Assembly (NCBI GenBank): GCA_027596195.1
Contig: JADGJG010000227.1
Location: forward strand, 1-29,859
Reading direction: 5' to 3'
Source: Podochytrium sp. JEL0797
Taxonomy: Eukaryota; Chytridiomycota; Chytridiomycetes; Chytridiales; Chytriomycetaceae
Length of the DNA: 29,859 nucleotides
Shown here: piece by piece, positions 1 to 8,955 of the stretch
Position numbering within the stretch: the first letter of the stretch is position 1
How the letters are laid out: the number at the start of each line of letters is the position of its first letter
The notes under the pieces: model-generated
What the model saw: the letters and a program-made list of their open reading frames with translations, nothing else
Databases searched by the model: none
Told to the model about the DNA's origin: nothing
Made by a program: the position numbers and the translations under genes

Positions 1-839
1 ATTCGTCATGGGAGGGCCACCAATCACGTTCATCTTCCAGTGAGAAACGCTTGGGTAGGGCCACGAAACGAACCAGGTTCGCGCGAGCAAACGACGTGGA
101 CGAAACAAGTTCTTGGAATGATTTCGACAGGCCGCGCAACCTCAAGGCATTCTGGGGAGGGACTCTCTGAGAAGGATTTCGCAGGAAAGTTCGAGCGGAA
201 GACTCATCAAGGAGATGTCATCCATGTGGGTAATCGGTCGTTCATATGAGCCTCGATCGAGGCCGTGGAGCGAGGAGGGGGGTCTGAGTGGGAGGGTGGG
301 GATGGCAGAGTGGCTGCGACTTGGTGCCGTGGCGACGCAGGAGTCTCGGGCTGGGATCCATTACGGCCAAAGGCGCGTCCTTTTGCGACTGAATTTGAGG
401 CGTTTGAGAGAGGAGGGCGCAGAGATCGGATTGCAACGGGGGCTTGCTTGGAACAATCAATTGAAGCCTGGCCGTTTGTCTACTCTTCTGAATTGATCTC
501 TGGGAAGGGGAGAAAATTACGTGAAACAGCAAATGCGCATGCTCGCGCAAACATATTCGCGAATCAACAAGTAAAATAAGAACTGAAGAAATCTGGAAAG
601 GGAATATTGGTTTCCTCGCGTCGAGGGGGTTGGCGCACGGGTGGAAATTTGCACGAGGCACACACATCATGACTAAATGCGTCTGCATTCATCAGGTGGC
701 GAGCGATTTTAGCGCTTTTGTGGATCAAAAACAAACCAAGCCTAATGAAAAAACAAAACACAAATTAATCAGAGCGCGTTTTATTTTACATTGGTAATTG
801 AGACTATGGAAGAGAAAATAGGTGCATTCACAGACCATT
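1..839. other. Left-edge stretch with no supportable gene
   Basis: I see no convincing gene here. Several open frames overlap on both strands between about 40 and 760, but none shows a recognisable domain and they shadow one another. The right part (about 500-839) is AT-rich and probably holds the 3' end of the zinc-finger gene that is transcribed leftwards and stops at 840. The left part could be the regulatory region or the end of a gene lying outside the window. Confidence 0.5.
780..785 (-). terminator. Probable polyadenylation signal of the first zinc-finger gene
   Basis: On the minus strand this reads AATAAA, about 55 nt past the stop codon of the zinc-finger gene ending at 840. Its position and sequence fit a fungal poly(A) signal. 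No transcript end is known. Confidence 0.45.
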
Positions 840-1619
840 TCATCCATCTGCAACCAAAATCTCAGACCCAGAGCACTCCAAACTCGCACCCTGGTGTCTC
901 TTCACATCAAATCTACGCGTAAATGTCCTAATACAACCCCCACACGTAAACACCCTCATCCCAAGATGAGTCGAGAAGTGCGCCCGGAGGTTAAAAGATC
1001 GGTCAAACGACCGCGTGCATCCATCAAACGGACAACTGTAAATTGTGACAGATCCCCTCCGCTTGTGGGCACATGGTTTCTTTGTGATTTGGCAGCCGGA
1101 AATGTCAATGTCCTTGTAAAGAGAGTTGGAACGGTCGCGTCTCTGCGCCGGGGAAGGTGGCACAGCGGCCTTTGGCGTGTGGAGGGGTTGCTTCGCCTCG
1201 TTCGAGTTTGTCTCGTCACAATCAAAGTTGAGGTCCAGGAAGCTCAGACACTGGTCGTCCAGCAAATTGAGAGACAGCTCGGACTGGGCATGGGGCGGGA
1301 AGTCGCAGTTGGAGAAGAGGGTCGAGTCGCTGCCGGCCGAATTGGGACAAGATTCAAGCAAAGGCCAGTCTTTGGCGATCCATTCGTCAGTCGGAGTTTG
1401 AAGTGGGGATTCGAGACGGGGAGTGGGGAGAGGCTGAAGGTATTGTTGCAGTGGCTTGGAAGAGGGAATAACGATCCGGAGGTTTGGCTGTGGCGCAGGT
1501 ATGGGAGAGGGGAGAGGACAGGCCGTGCTCGCACACGTGTTGGCGGGATTTTTGCCGAACCACCACTCTCCGATCTCTTGCATGAGTTGCGTGTCGCTCG
1601 AGGTCAGGTTATGGCCCAT
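840..1619 (-). CDS. C2H2-type zinc-finger protein, probable transcription factor (paralogue 1)
   Basis: Single-exon gene of 259 aa; its ATG is the complement of 1617-1619. Two zinc fingers lie at the C-terminus. The first is C2H2 (C196, C201, H214, H218). The second is a C2HC variant (C226, C229, H242, C249). The link between them, THLGMRVFTC, resembles a shortened finger linker. The N-terminal 180 residues are Pro/Ser-rich and probably disordered, as in fungal activators. Three short motifs are shared with the paralogue at 4143-5219: QLMQEIGEWWFG near residue 11, PNLRIVIPS near 45, and SLYKDIDISGC just before the fingers. It probably binds DNA in the nucleus; its targets are unknown. It is divergent from the SRAP gene starting at 2090, with 470 bp between them. 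Confidence 0.85.
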   Translation of the reverse strand: MGHNLTSSDTQLMQEIGEWWFGKNPANTCASTACPLPSPIPAPQPNLRIVIPSSKPLQQYLQPLPTPRLESPLQTPTDEWIAKDWPLLESCPNSAGSDSTLFSNCDFPPHAQSELSLNLLDDQCLSFLDLNFDCDETNSNEAKQPLHTPKAAVPPSPAQRRDRSNSLYKDIDISGCQITKKPCAHKRRGSVTIYSCPFDGCTRSFDRSFNLRAHFSTHLGMRVFTCGGCIRTFTRRFDVKRHQGASLECSGSEILVADG

Positions 1620-2089
1620 TGTGGCTTAGTAAATGGAAGTTAAGTGAGAGGGGAGAGAGTGGGGTGCGTTGGATTTATAGCGGTTTTTTAGTAATTTCAG
1701 TGATCGATCGGCTTGTGACAAAAAATTTCATTTAGTGTGGTCCAATTTGCCTGCTCTCCGTGTTTCATGATTTGCTGGAGGCTGCGGAATAGTCGATGCT
1801 GTCGGAGGCTGTAGCAAGTGTTTCCAAAGCCAAAACGGAGGCTGCGATCAGTTTGTGATGACCACCTCATGGGTCTAGATACGTCTTGGCAGCAAACAAA
1901 CCAGGCCACCCCGTCAAGACGCGTCGTGGTGTCTTTTTCTTGGAACTTCAAGCCCAAATAACCCCAAATGAATTGATTTGAATTGTTTGTGCTGCGGAAA
2001 CCAAAGAATCGGTTCCTCTTTTTTCGTTTGTTTTTCCAATGGATGCTCGTTTTTCCGCGACTGCAGGATGAAAAACAAAACTTTTTTCG
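1620..2089. other. Divergent intergenic region between zinc-finger gene 1 and SRAP1
   Basis: This stretch separates two divergently transcribed genes and should hold both promoters. I see a TATA-like element on the minus side, and AT-rich sequence with T-runs at about 1968-2089 on the plus side just ahead of the SRAP1 ATG. The open frames here have no recognisable domain. Confidence 0.5.
1673..1679 (-). promoter_or_regulatory. Possible TATA box of the first zinc-finger gene
   Basis: The minus strand reads TATAAAT about 55 nt upstream of the ATG at 1619, within CCGCTATAAATCC. Placement is reasonable for a core promoter, but a short AT motif can occur by chance. Confidence 0.4.
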
Positions 2090-3052
2090 ATGTGTGGTCG
2101 CGCCGCCCTCTTCTGCAACGACGAAGGACTCTCTGCGGCAGCGCATTCCACGCACGCACCACCTGGCTTCCACCGCTCGTTCAACCTCTCGCCAATGCGG
2201 CACCTTCCCGTGCTGACTTCGACTGGACTCGTTGCGATGCGTTGGGGCATCGCGAATCTCACTGGCGCACTGTCCATCAACGCGCGGAGCGAAACAGTTC
2301 TCGCGGGCGCGTCGCCCACGTGGAACAAGCTCAAGAACTCGCAGCGCTGCGCGGTTCCCGTCCAGGGCTTCTTCGAATGGCAACACAAGAACCCAAAGCG
2401 TCCACCTTATTTCATCTACTCTGAGACCTTGGATCTGTCAAACAAGGACGCCACGGCCGCAGAGAAAAACAACTCGGGCATCATGTGGTTCGCCGCCTTG
2501 TTCCAGAAGCCTGACGATCCAGGAAACCCCGACGAAATCCCACGCTTCGTGATCCTCACTACCACATCCGAAAACTCGTGTCTCGAATGGCTGCACGACA
2601 GAATGCCCGTGGTCCTGACCTCAGAAGAAGCCCGCGACCAGTGGATCGACCCAAAGACACCCATTTCGCGCGTTGCCCACCTCATGAAACCGCTCGAGAC
2701 TGGTCTCAAGTGGCATGAAGTGTCGCCATTCGTCAACAAGGTGGCCAGCCAGAGCATCGAATGCATCCTGCCTGTCCACGAGAAGAGCGGAACGCTGTTC
2801 AAATTTCTGAAGCATGAAGACGCGTCGGCTGCAACGGCCAAGAGGAAGCTGGAGGACGCGGAGCAGGTCGAATATTTGAGCAACATGGGAGGAGAAGAGG
2901 AAAAGAGCAGTGAGCTTCACAAGGAGAGGAACACGCGCGGTGCAGTGAGTTCGAAAGCGAAACCGAAGAAGTCCGAAACGCCCCCAAAGAAGAAGGCCAG
3001 GAAGGAGACGGCATCGACACCCAAAATCACCCAGTTCTTTAGCAAGCAATAA
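2090..3052 (+). CDS. SRAP-domain protein, HMCES/YedK type, catalytically complete (SRAP1)
   Basis: Single-exon gene of 320 aa. SRAP proteins cross-link to abasic sites in single-stranded DNA through the N-terminal Cys2 left after Met removal, which shields the lesion during replication. The hallmark residues are present: MCGR at the N-terminus (Cys2), INARSET with Asn64, GFFEW with Glu96, and LHDRMPV with His169. The SRAP domain spans about residues 1-235. It is followed by a Lys/Glu-rich, probably disordered and nuclear tail. The protein ends in TPKITQFFSKQ, which resembles a degenerate PCNA-interacting (PIP) box with Thr instead of Gln at the first position. A paralogue, SRAP2, follows 73 bp downstream on the same strand. 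Length and layout fit eukaryotic HMCES. Confidence 0.93.
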   Translation: MCGRAALFCNDEGLSAAAHSTHAPPGFHRSFNLSPMRHLPVLTSTGLVAMRWGIANLTGALSINARSETVLAGASPTWNKLKNSQRCAVPVQGFFEWQHKNPKRPPYFIYSETLDLSNKDATAAEKNNSGIMWFAALFQKPDDPGNPDEIPRFVILTTTSENSCLEWLHDRMPVVLTSEEARDQWIDPKTPISRVAHLMKPLETGLKWHEVSPFVNKVASQSIECILPVHEKSGTLFKFLKHEDASAATAKRKLEDAEQVEYLSNMGGEEEKSSELHKERNTRGAVSSKAKPKKSETPPKKKARKETASTPKITQFFSKQ

Positions 3053-3125
3053 AAGCGACATTGCGCATCTTTTTTGGATCGAAGCCAAGCCCAAACAAAC
3101 AACCTTGTCCGAACCCACCACGTCG

Positions 3126-4046
3126 ATGCCTCTGCGAACCGCACTCTTCTGCTCCAACGAGTCCCTCGCTCGGCATGGCGACTGCGAGACCCGCGAGATC
3201 CCTCAGTTTCAGAGATCCTTCAACAACGGCCCACTGAGCATCCAGCCAGTCCTCACCGCGACCCAATCACCAACAACGCCATCATTCACCCTCATGCGGT
3301 GGGGAATCTTCACCACAAACAAGCTGTCCATCCATGCGCGCGCCGAGACTCTGCTTTCGGACTCCTCGCCTTCCTGGAACAAGCTCAAACACTCGCATCG
3401 CTGCGTCATACCAGTTCAAGGATTCTTCGAATGGCACAACAACCACACCATCCCCTACTTCATCTACTCCGAGCATCTGGATCTCTCAAACAAGGAATCC
3501 ACTCGTTCCGGGACAAACACGACGGGAATCATTTGGCTTGCCGGCATATTTCAACCCCCTGACCCGTCCAACGAGGACCAGACACCCTCCTTTGCAATCA
3601 TCTCAACCCCTTCTACAAACACGAGCTTCGAATGGTTGCACCACCGAATGCCCGTAATTTTGTCGTGCAAAGAATCGCGCGCCGAATGGCTAAACCCCAA
3701 GATCCCATTTTCGCGCGTTTCAAACCTATTGATGAGCCCGCTCGAATCTGGCCTCAAATGGCACCAAGTATCACTCTACTTTAACAAGATGGCGAATCAG
3801 GGTTTGGACTGCATATTGCCGGTTCGCGAAAATAGTGGGACGTTGTTTCGGTTCTTGCGGCACGAGGAGGATTCATTGGCGACTACGAAACGGAAGAGTG
3901 TCGATTCCAATGACGATTCGGGCAATATCGAATCAGCCAAAGTGGTTGCGCGGCCGGTGAAAGGGGTCAAGAAATCGGCACGAGTCGGAAACAAGAAAAA
4001 CGCGACTTCAACACCCAAAATCACACAGTTTTTTAATAAAGGATAG
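3126..4046 (+). CDS. SRAP-domain paralogue with Cys2 replaced by Pro and Asn replaced by His (SRAP2)
   Basis: Single-exon gene of 306 aa. The open frame continues upstream to a TTG, but the first ATG is at 3126 and lines up exactly with the SRAP1 start. The protein begins MPLRTALFC where SRAP1 begins MCGRAALFC, so the cross-linking Cys2 is Pro. INARSET is IHARAET, so the active-site Asn is His70. Glu102 (GFFEW) and His172 (LHHRMPV) are kept. The fold should be intact: similarity to SRAP1 runs the full length, and the PIP-like ending TPKITQFFNKG is conserved. With no stops or frameshifts it looks like a selected gene, not a decaying copy. It may be a pseudoenzyme, or an enzyme that uses its N-terminal Pro amine; that is inference. 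It may depend on a promoter in the 73-bp gap or on read-through from SRAP1. Confidence 0.9.
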   Translation: MPLRTALFCSNESLARHGDCETREIPQFQRSFNNGPLSIQPVLTATQSPTTPSFTLMRWGIFTTNKLSIHARAETLLSDSSPSWNKLKHSHRCVIPVQGFFEWHNNHTIPYFIYSEHLDLSNKESTRSGTNTTGIIWLAGIFQPPDPSNEDQTPSFAIISTPSTNTSFEWLHHRMPVILSCKESRAEWLNPKIPFSRVSNLLMSPLESGLKWHQVSLYFNKMANQGLDCILPVRENSGTLFRFLRHEEDSLATTKRKSVDSNDDSGNIESAKVVARPVKGVKKSARVGNKKNATSTPKITQFFNKG

Positions 4047-4142
4047 CATATGTACATATTATTTTATCGAATTAGCTTTAAAGGAAAAGAAAATCGCGCA
4101 ACCCCATCCAATCAACACATCTACAGGGCGGGGTGGTCACGT

Positions 4143-5219
4143 TCAGTCGTTACACAACAAAATCTCAAACCCTTCACAAACCCCCGTCTGATGTCTCTTG
4201 ACATCAAACCGTCTCGTAAACTGCTTCTTGCACCCTTCACACATGAACAACTTCATGCCCAAATGCGTCGAAAAATGCGCACGCAAGTTGAAGGAGCGGT
4301 CGAACGCGCGCGTGCATCCTTCGTAAGGACAACTGAAGAGAGTCACGCTCGCGCCTCGGAGGTGCTGCGAGTTTGTCTTTTTGGATTTCTTGCAGTGTGA
4401 AATGTCGATGGACTTGTAGAGAGAAGTGGGGCGGGGAGGTTTGAGGGCGGATGGTGGTGGTGGGTCGCACGGGTATTCTGCTGGCGAGAGGGAAGGACGG
4501 CGTTTGGGGGCTTGGCGGAACGATTCCTTGTTGGCGTGAGGCGCGCTCGAAGGTCGCGCGGCGGGGTGAATTTCTCTGTTTGGCGAGATTGCTTGACTGG
4601 AAGTTTGATCCGAAGTAGAAGGAATCGTCACGATTTTGAGATCTTGGAGGGACAAGGAAGTCGTGACGGGACTCGAGACTTGTCTACAGGTTTGACCGTC
4701 TGGGAGCCACCAGTCGTGGGTGGCAAATCTTTCCCCAGTAAACGCATTTGTCGGCGCATTGGTTTGTGGTTTCATTGGAACGTGATTACCCGAGAGTGGC
4801 TGAGTCAGTGACACAGGGCTGGAAGTTTGGGCACAAGAGTTGTCCTCAAACAACCAGTTGTACTCAATCGAATCGGCAGATCCAGGAACTGAAAAGGCGC
4901 TGTGGCCAAAGGCGGGAACATTCGGGGAATACAAAATCCCTGCGTCAATGTATTCCCCAGAGAACTCTGAACTTGCCGACAGGCTTGGTGTTTCGCTGCC
5001 TCCACTTAACAAAAAGGGCTGCGTTCTAATGGAAGGGATGGTGATGCGAAGGTCTGGGAACCCCATTGCAGATGGAATCGGGCCCGTATCGTGGAAGGAA
5101 CTGCCAAACCACCACTCTTTGATTTCCGACATGAGCTGGTTGTCGCCGGGAGTCAGGGCTGGAGGATCCGTCGCTTCCATGGACGGGTCGTATTGAAACG
5201 TGATTTTGTTGTGTTCCAT
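4143..5219 (-). CDS. C2H2-type zinc-finger protein, probable transcription factor (paralogue 2)
   Basis: Single-exon gene of 358 aa; its ATG is the complement of 5217-5219. The two C-terminal fingers are nearly the same as in the paralogue at 840-1619: a C2H2 finger (C297, C302, H315, H319) and a C2HC finger (C327, C330, H343, C348). The conserved N-terminal motif is QLMSEIKEWWFG near residue 28; PDLRITIPS is near 55, and SLYKSIDISHC precedes the fingers. The middle is Ser/Pro-rich, longer than in paralogue 1 and poorly conserved. It converges on SRAP2 with a 96-bp gap. Near-identity of the recognition helices (DRSFNLRAHFSTH, TRRFDVKRHQ) suggests both paralogues bind similar DNA sites. Confidence 0.85.
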   Translation of the reverse strand: MEHNKITFQYDPSMEATDPPALTPGDNQLMSEIKEWWFGSSFHDTGPIPSAMGFPDLRITIPSIRTQPFLLSGGSETPSLSASSEFSGEYIDAGILYSPNVPAFGHSAFSVPGSADSIEYNWLFEDNSCAQTSSPVSLTQPLSGNHVPMKPQTNAPTNAFTGERFATHDWWLPDGQTCRQVSSPVTTSLSLQDLKIVTIPSTSDQTSSQAISPNREIHPAARPSSAPHANKESFRQAPKRRPSLSPAEYPCDPPPPSALKPPRPTSLYKSIDISHCKKSKKTNSQHLRGASVTLFSCPYEGCTRAFDRSFNLRAHFSTHLGMKLFMCEGCKKQFTRRFDVKRHQTGVCEGFEILLCND

Positions 5220-5414
5220 TTCGTGCGCGCGCAGCGCAATTTATGATGGCCAAAAAATCACGTAATTCCTCAAAATGAAGCAGAAATAATGATAACTCGT
5301 CTAATTTGAACAAGTCGCTGCGCAGAACGTAAAAATCCCAAGCACTCTTAAAGAGAAGATAAGATTTTTGACCTTTACCACATTCGCCAAAATGAACATT
5401 GTGATTTTATCAGC

Positions 5415-7065
5415 TCAAAATAAAGACTGCGCAACCTTTACATCCCCTTCCGGTGAATAAATACCCGCGTGCTTCAAATTCCTATACTCCAGCTCCCTCC
5501 TCGCCTCCTCCACAATCCCCAAAGCCCCCCACCTCCCCAAATCCACCACCCCTTCCTCCTTCAAAAACACCACCCCTCGACTACTCGGATGCGAAACCAC
5601 ACTCCCACCCGCTTCCTCTTCCACCCTCACATTGCGCACAAAATCCCCAATCCTCCGCATCGCGTCAATCGCAACCTCCTCCCCTTTGTTTGCAAACGCT
5701 TGGAAGATGTGTACCATGTCTTCGTAAAGTTCCACACGGATGGGAGAGTGTTTGAATGAGGAGGAGGTGAAAGTGAGGCCTTCGTCTCGGAGCCGTTCAC
5801 GGGATCCGAGTTGGATTAACGTGCGTGGGAGGTGGGTTGATTGGTCGTGCGCAGAGTCACTTGCAAATAGTGGGGAGACGTATGGGTTTGAGTTGAGCGC
5901 GTTGTTGGTGGTGTAATAGTGCGAACGTGTGGTAGTGATATGGGAGACGTCAGAAACGTGTGGGGGAACGTAGTCAAGGGTATTCAAATAAAAACTCGGT
6001 TGAGAATGCGTGAGGTCAAGCTGCCATTTCAATAAACGAGATGAGAAAAAATTCAATTTGACCACGCAATCACACGCAACTCGCATGGAAATGAAATATT
6101 TACCCAAGGAGCCAACGCAACAATCCCCGCGGGCCTCCTCCACCTCTCACCCCCATGATCCCGAATCCAAAGCGCCAACGCAATCGCCAACCCACCGCCC
6201 GCCGAATCCCCAGCAAGCACAATCTGCTCCGGCTTGAACTTTTGCTGTGCTCCACCCGCCGGAGGATCAATAAGCGACAAATACGCAGAAATCGCATCGT
6301 GTAATGGGAGCGGGAACGGATTTTCGGGTGCCAATCGATAGCCGACGGAAAGCACGCGGGATCCAGTGTGTTCGGAAAACAGGGACGTGAGGTTGCGGTT
6401 GGTGGAGGGAGAGCCCATAAAGTAGGCACCGCCATGGAAATACAGAATGACGGTTTCTTCCTGTTGAGCAGTGGGTGACGACGTGGAATAGGAGTTGGTG
6501 GAAGGGCTCGTTTTCAACCCCCTCAACCGTTTCCACTCCGAGTCCACCGAAGGTCCATGCACGATCCATTCGGCTGGAATGTGTCCCGTTGCTTGCTCAG
6601 GAGTCATGCCGTCCAAAACAATATCTTCTCGTCGAGAAAGTGTCAATTCAGTCACTTGGACATTGGAGGCAGTCGCCGTGGGAACGAAATTAAGCAGTTT
6701 TCTTGAATATTTGAGACTCGTTTTTGTGCTGTCCAAGGCGGTTCGATAGAGTGTTGTTGAGATGTTCTGTCGTGTCGAAAGTCAGGTTGTCAAATCAGTC
6801 GTCGCCTGGGTCAACGCATAACTGTCACGATCACTCAGGACCAAAAAAGCTAGCTTACCATCTGCCTCGACCACTTTGGTGGTTTCTGCTGATTTGCGGG
6901 TGTGCTGTGGGAAAGCATCGAAAGCCGGGGAGGACTGCCGATGGCGGTGGCACCGGACAGAGTTGGTTCAAACAGAGGTTGCGCCAGGAGCAACTTTGCC
7001 GAGAAGGCTGAGGCTTGCGGCAACATGTGCGCCTTTGCTGACAGAGTGGAAGACAGGGCGGACAT
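5415..7065 (-). CDS. Alpha/beta-hydrolase, hormone-sensitive-lipase (HSL) family esterase
   Basis: Three-exon model read on the minus strand: 7065-6859, 6766-6104 and 6020-5415, giving 491 aa. Intron 1 is 92 bp (GTAAGC...CACGACAG); intron 2 is 84 bp (GTAAAT...ATGGCAG). Both junctions are phase 0, and the second restores the family motif ALAPWLDLTHS. HSL hallmarks are YFHGGAYFMG (oxyanion hole, residues 178-187) and GDSAGGG with nucleophile Ser257. The probable catalytic acid is Glu366 in GSRERLRDEG and the histidine is His394 in MVHIFQ. The family hydrolyses acyl esters; the substrate cannot be told from sequence. The frame also opens at a TTG (6736), but adding the upstream exon gives a proper ATG. 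The first 69 residues show no homology I recognise and could be a targeting or linker region. Confidence 0.85.
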
Positions 7066-7230
7066 GTTGATTTGGTAGGTGGGTGTTTTGGAATGTTCTT
7101 TTGGGGCTCAGACAGGTTTTGGGGCACGAATTGGAAATTGTCGGAAAATCCAGGAAAATCCCCTCCCGCCCGTGCCACCGTGCAAAGCCACCGTGGAGGT
7201 TCAGAATTGAATTCAGCCAGAATTTCATTA

Positions 7231-8916
7231 TTATTCTTCACTTTGAGCGAGTTGAACAGGATCAGACACTTTCAAGGCTGCGCAGACAGACAGCTCTGCA
7301 TATCGCTCGCAATACTTCTTTGTCTCCCCTTCACTGCCTTGTCGGGAGACCAAAATTCGCTCAGCGTTGACCAGAAAACACCAATCCTTAAACGCAGGCA
7401 AGGCAGGAGAAATTGGACCAACCGAAACCGTTTCAAGGTTTGACGCTCGCAACCCCCGAACAGCTTGTCGTGCTGAATTTGCGCCTTCAAACACGCGGCG
7501 ACACCCCTGCAGATTCAACTTGCGCAATCTTTGGCATGACGAGACGCTCAAAATCTCCCAAACTTTGGCCGTGAGATTGATACAGCCTTCGAGGTTGAGA
7601 AACTTGAGTCGGTTGGTTGCATGCAAAACAGCTTGGAAGTCATTGTCCCCGAATCCAGTCTCTTTAGCAATCAGAACTTGAAGGCTCAAACTGATAGTTA
7701 AAGTAAAGAAGCCTGTTGGAAGCGTGGTGCATTGAGAAATGTTGAGATGTGCCAAATGAGACGTTTTCAATGTTTCGAGTGGACGAAAGTCGTCGATGCA
7801 TCGGTTAAAAGTTCTGACCGACCCATCGATGATCAAAGATTCGAGCTTGCTTGCGACTGGAAGAAACGCGTTGAAGAATGCGAGGTCGTCCATCCGACGA
7901 ATCAAGCCCAAGTCCAGCACTTTGAGTGTGCGAGCATGCTTCAGACTTAGTTCTTGAAAAAACTTTTCCGAAAGCGTCATTGTTTTCCTGATCATCAGAG
8001 TTTCGAGAGGGCCCACAAATGAAATCAGATCGATCAGCTGTGTGAAATTTCGTGAGAGAAAGGACAAAAAAAGCAAAGTCCAATCCCAACCTTTGCGTCA
8101 ACCCACATTTCTCCATCTTGAATGCACAAGTGACGTATCTGAGCGGCATGAACCTTGAGTATTGGACTGATATATAAAGGATGTCCGATCTGGCTTTGGT
8201 CCGTCAAAGTCAACGACACACATTTTAATTGTTTCCGCACGACGGGTACTGAACTATGGTTTGCAAAGCATCCAGTAATTCTGCATAAAGAATAGTAGAA
8301 CTCTCTCGTGTTGAAAACGCTCGGCGTCGCAATGTCCGCATCAATCACATATTCCACGTTTTGCAACTGAGGTGAAAGTTCACAAAGCCTCGCGACAACC
8401 GATTGAATCAAATTGCATCTCAATATGAATTCTTTCCAGGACTCTTCAAGGAGCCAGGGGAAGAGAGCCGCAAGCTCCAGTTCGTCCATTTCGATTGGAT
8501 TGGCCGGTGAGTTGGGATACGAACTTGCTGGAACAACGTTGATTTTGGGATGATATTGAAATCGGATCGTTAGGTTTCGAGTGTGCTTCAGGAGATGGGA
8601 TGGAAGACGGTTGAATGTTTCGAGCTTTGCGCGATGCTCCGTGAGGCAGAAGCGCGACGGAATCAGGTCGCGCGATAAAGCGTCCCCTCCTGATCGCAGA
8701 AGGAGTTGAAAAAATAAGGAATCGAATCGTATCAAAAACCAAAGGCTAGCAGAATTTCAAACCTGGAATTCTTGTTTCAAGGAGAACTGTTCGATATAAA
8801 AGGCCGACAGCGAGCCGCTGGAAACGCTTGGAAACAAGCATGCACACGCCAAGCGATTTTGGAGAACATGCGAGATATTCAAACACGCAAGTGATGGAAT
8901 CGTCGTCCAAGATCAT
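7231..8916 (-). CDS. F-box protein with leucine-rich repeats
   Basis: Three-exon model on the minus strand: 8916-8763, 8689-8091 and 8037-7231, giving 519 aa. Intron 1 (73 bp) has donor GTTTGA and acceptor GCGATCAG. Intron 2 (53 bp) has donor GTTGGG and acceptor CACACAG. Frames join as IPGGDALS and WVDAKLIDLI. The N-terminus (about residues 3-45) looks like an F-box, including CMLVSKRFQRLAVGLLYR. The C-terminal half has LRRs of the FBXL/AMN1 kind, such as LAHLNISQCTTL, LKFLNLEGCINL and LRKLNLQGCRRV. Such proteins usually choose substrates for SCF ubiquitin ligases; the substrate here is unknown. The frame opens upstream at TTG (8934), so I used the first ATG. It starts only 39 bp past the stop of the next gene upstream, so its promoter probably overlaps that gene. 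Confidence 0.75.
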
Positions 8917-8955
8917 GACTTTGTTCTCGAACAATGTTCGGGTTTTTTTTATTTC

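Noticed and set aside
297..380. tRNA-like start (GGCAGAGTGGCT)
   Set aside because: It recalls the D-arm region of a Ser or Leu tRNA, but there is no B-box (GGTTCGAATCC-like) at the right distance and no acceptor stem.
822..1643. 273-codon open frame on the plus strand covering the whole first zinc-finger gene
   Set aside because: It begins at GTG, has no recognisable domain, and is antisense to a gene with clear zinc fingers and a paralogue. The open frame reflects codon bias of the real gene.
1697..2388. Large minus-strand open frames upstream of SRAP1
   Set aside because: They overlap the SRAP1 coding region on the opposite strand, have no domain, and disagree with the strong SRAP assignment.
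3105..3125. Upstream extension of SRAP2 starting at 3105
   Set aside because: The codon is TTG, not ATG. The first ATG (3126) aligns exactly with the SRAP1 start.
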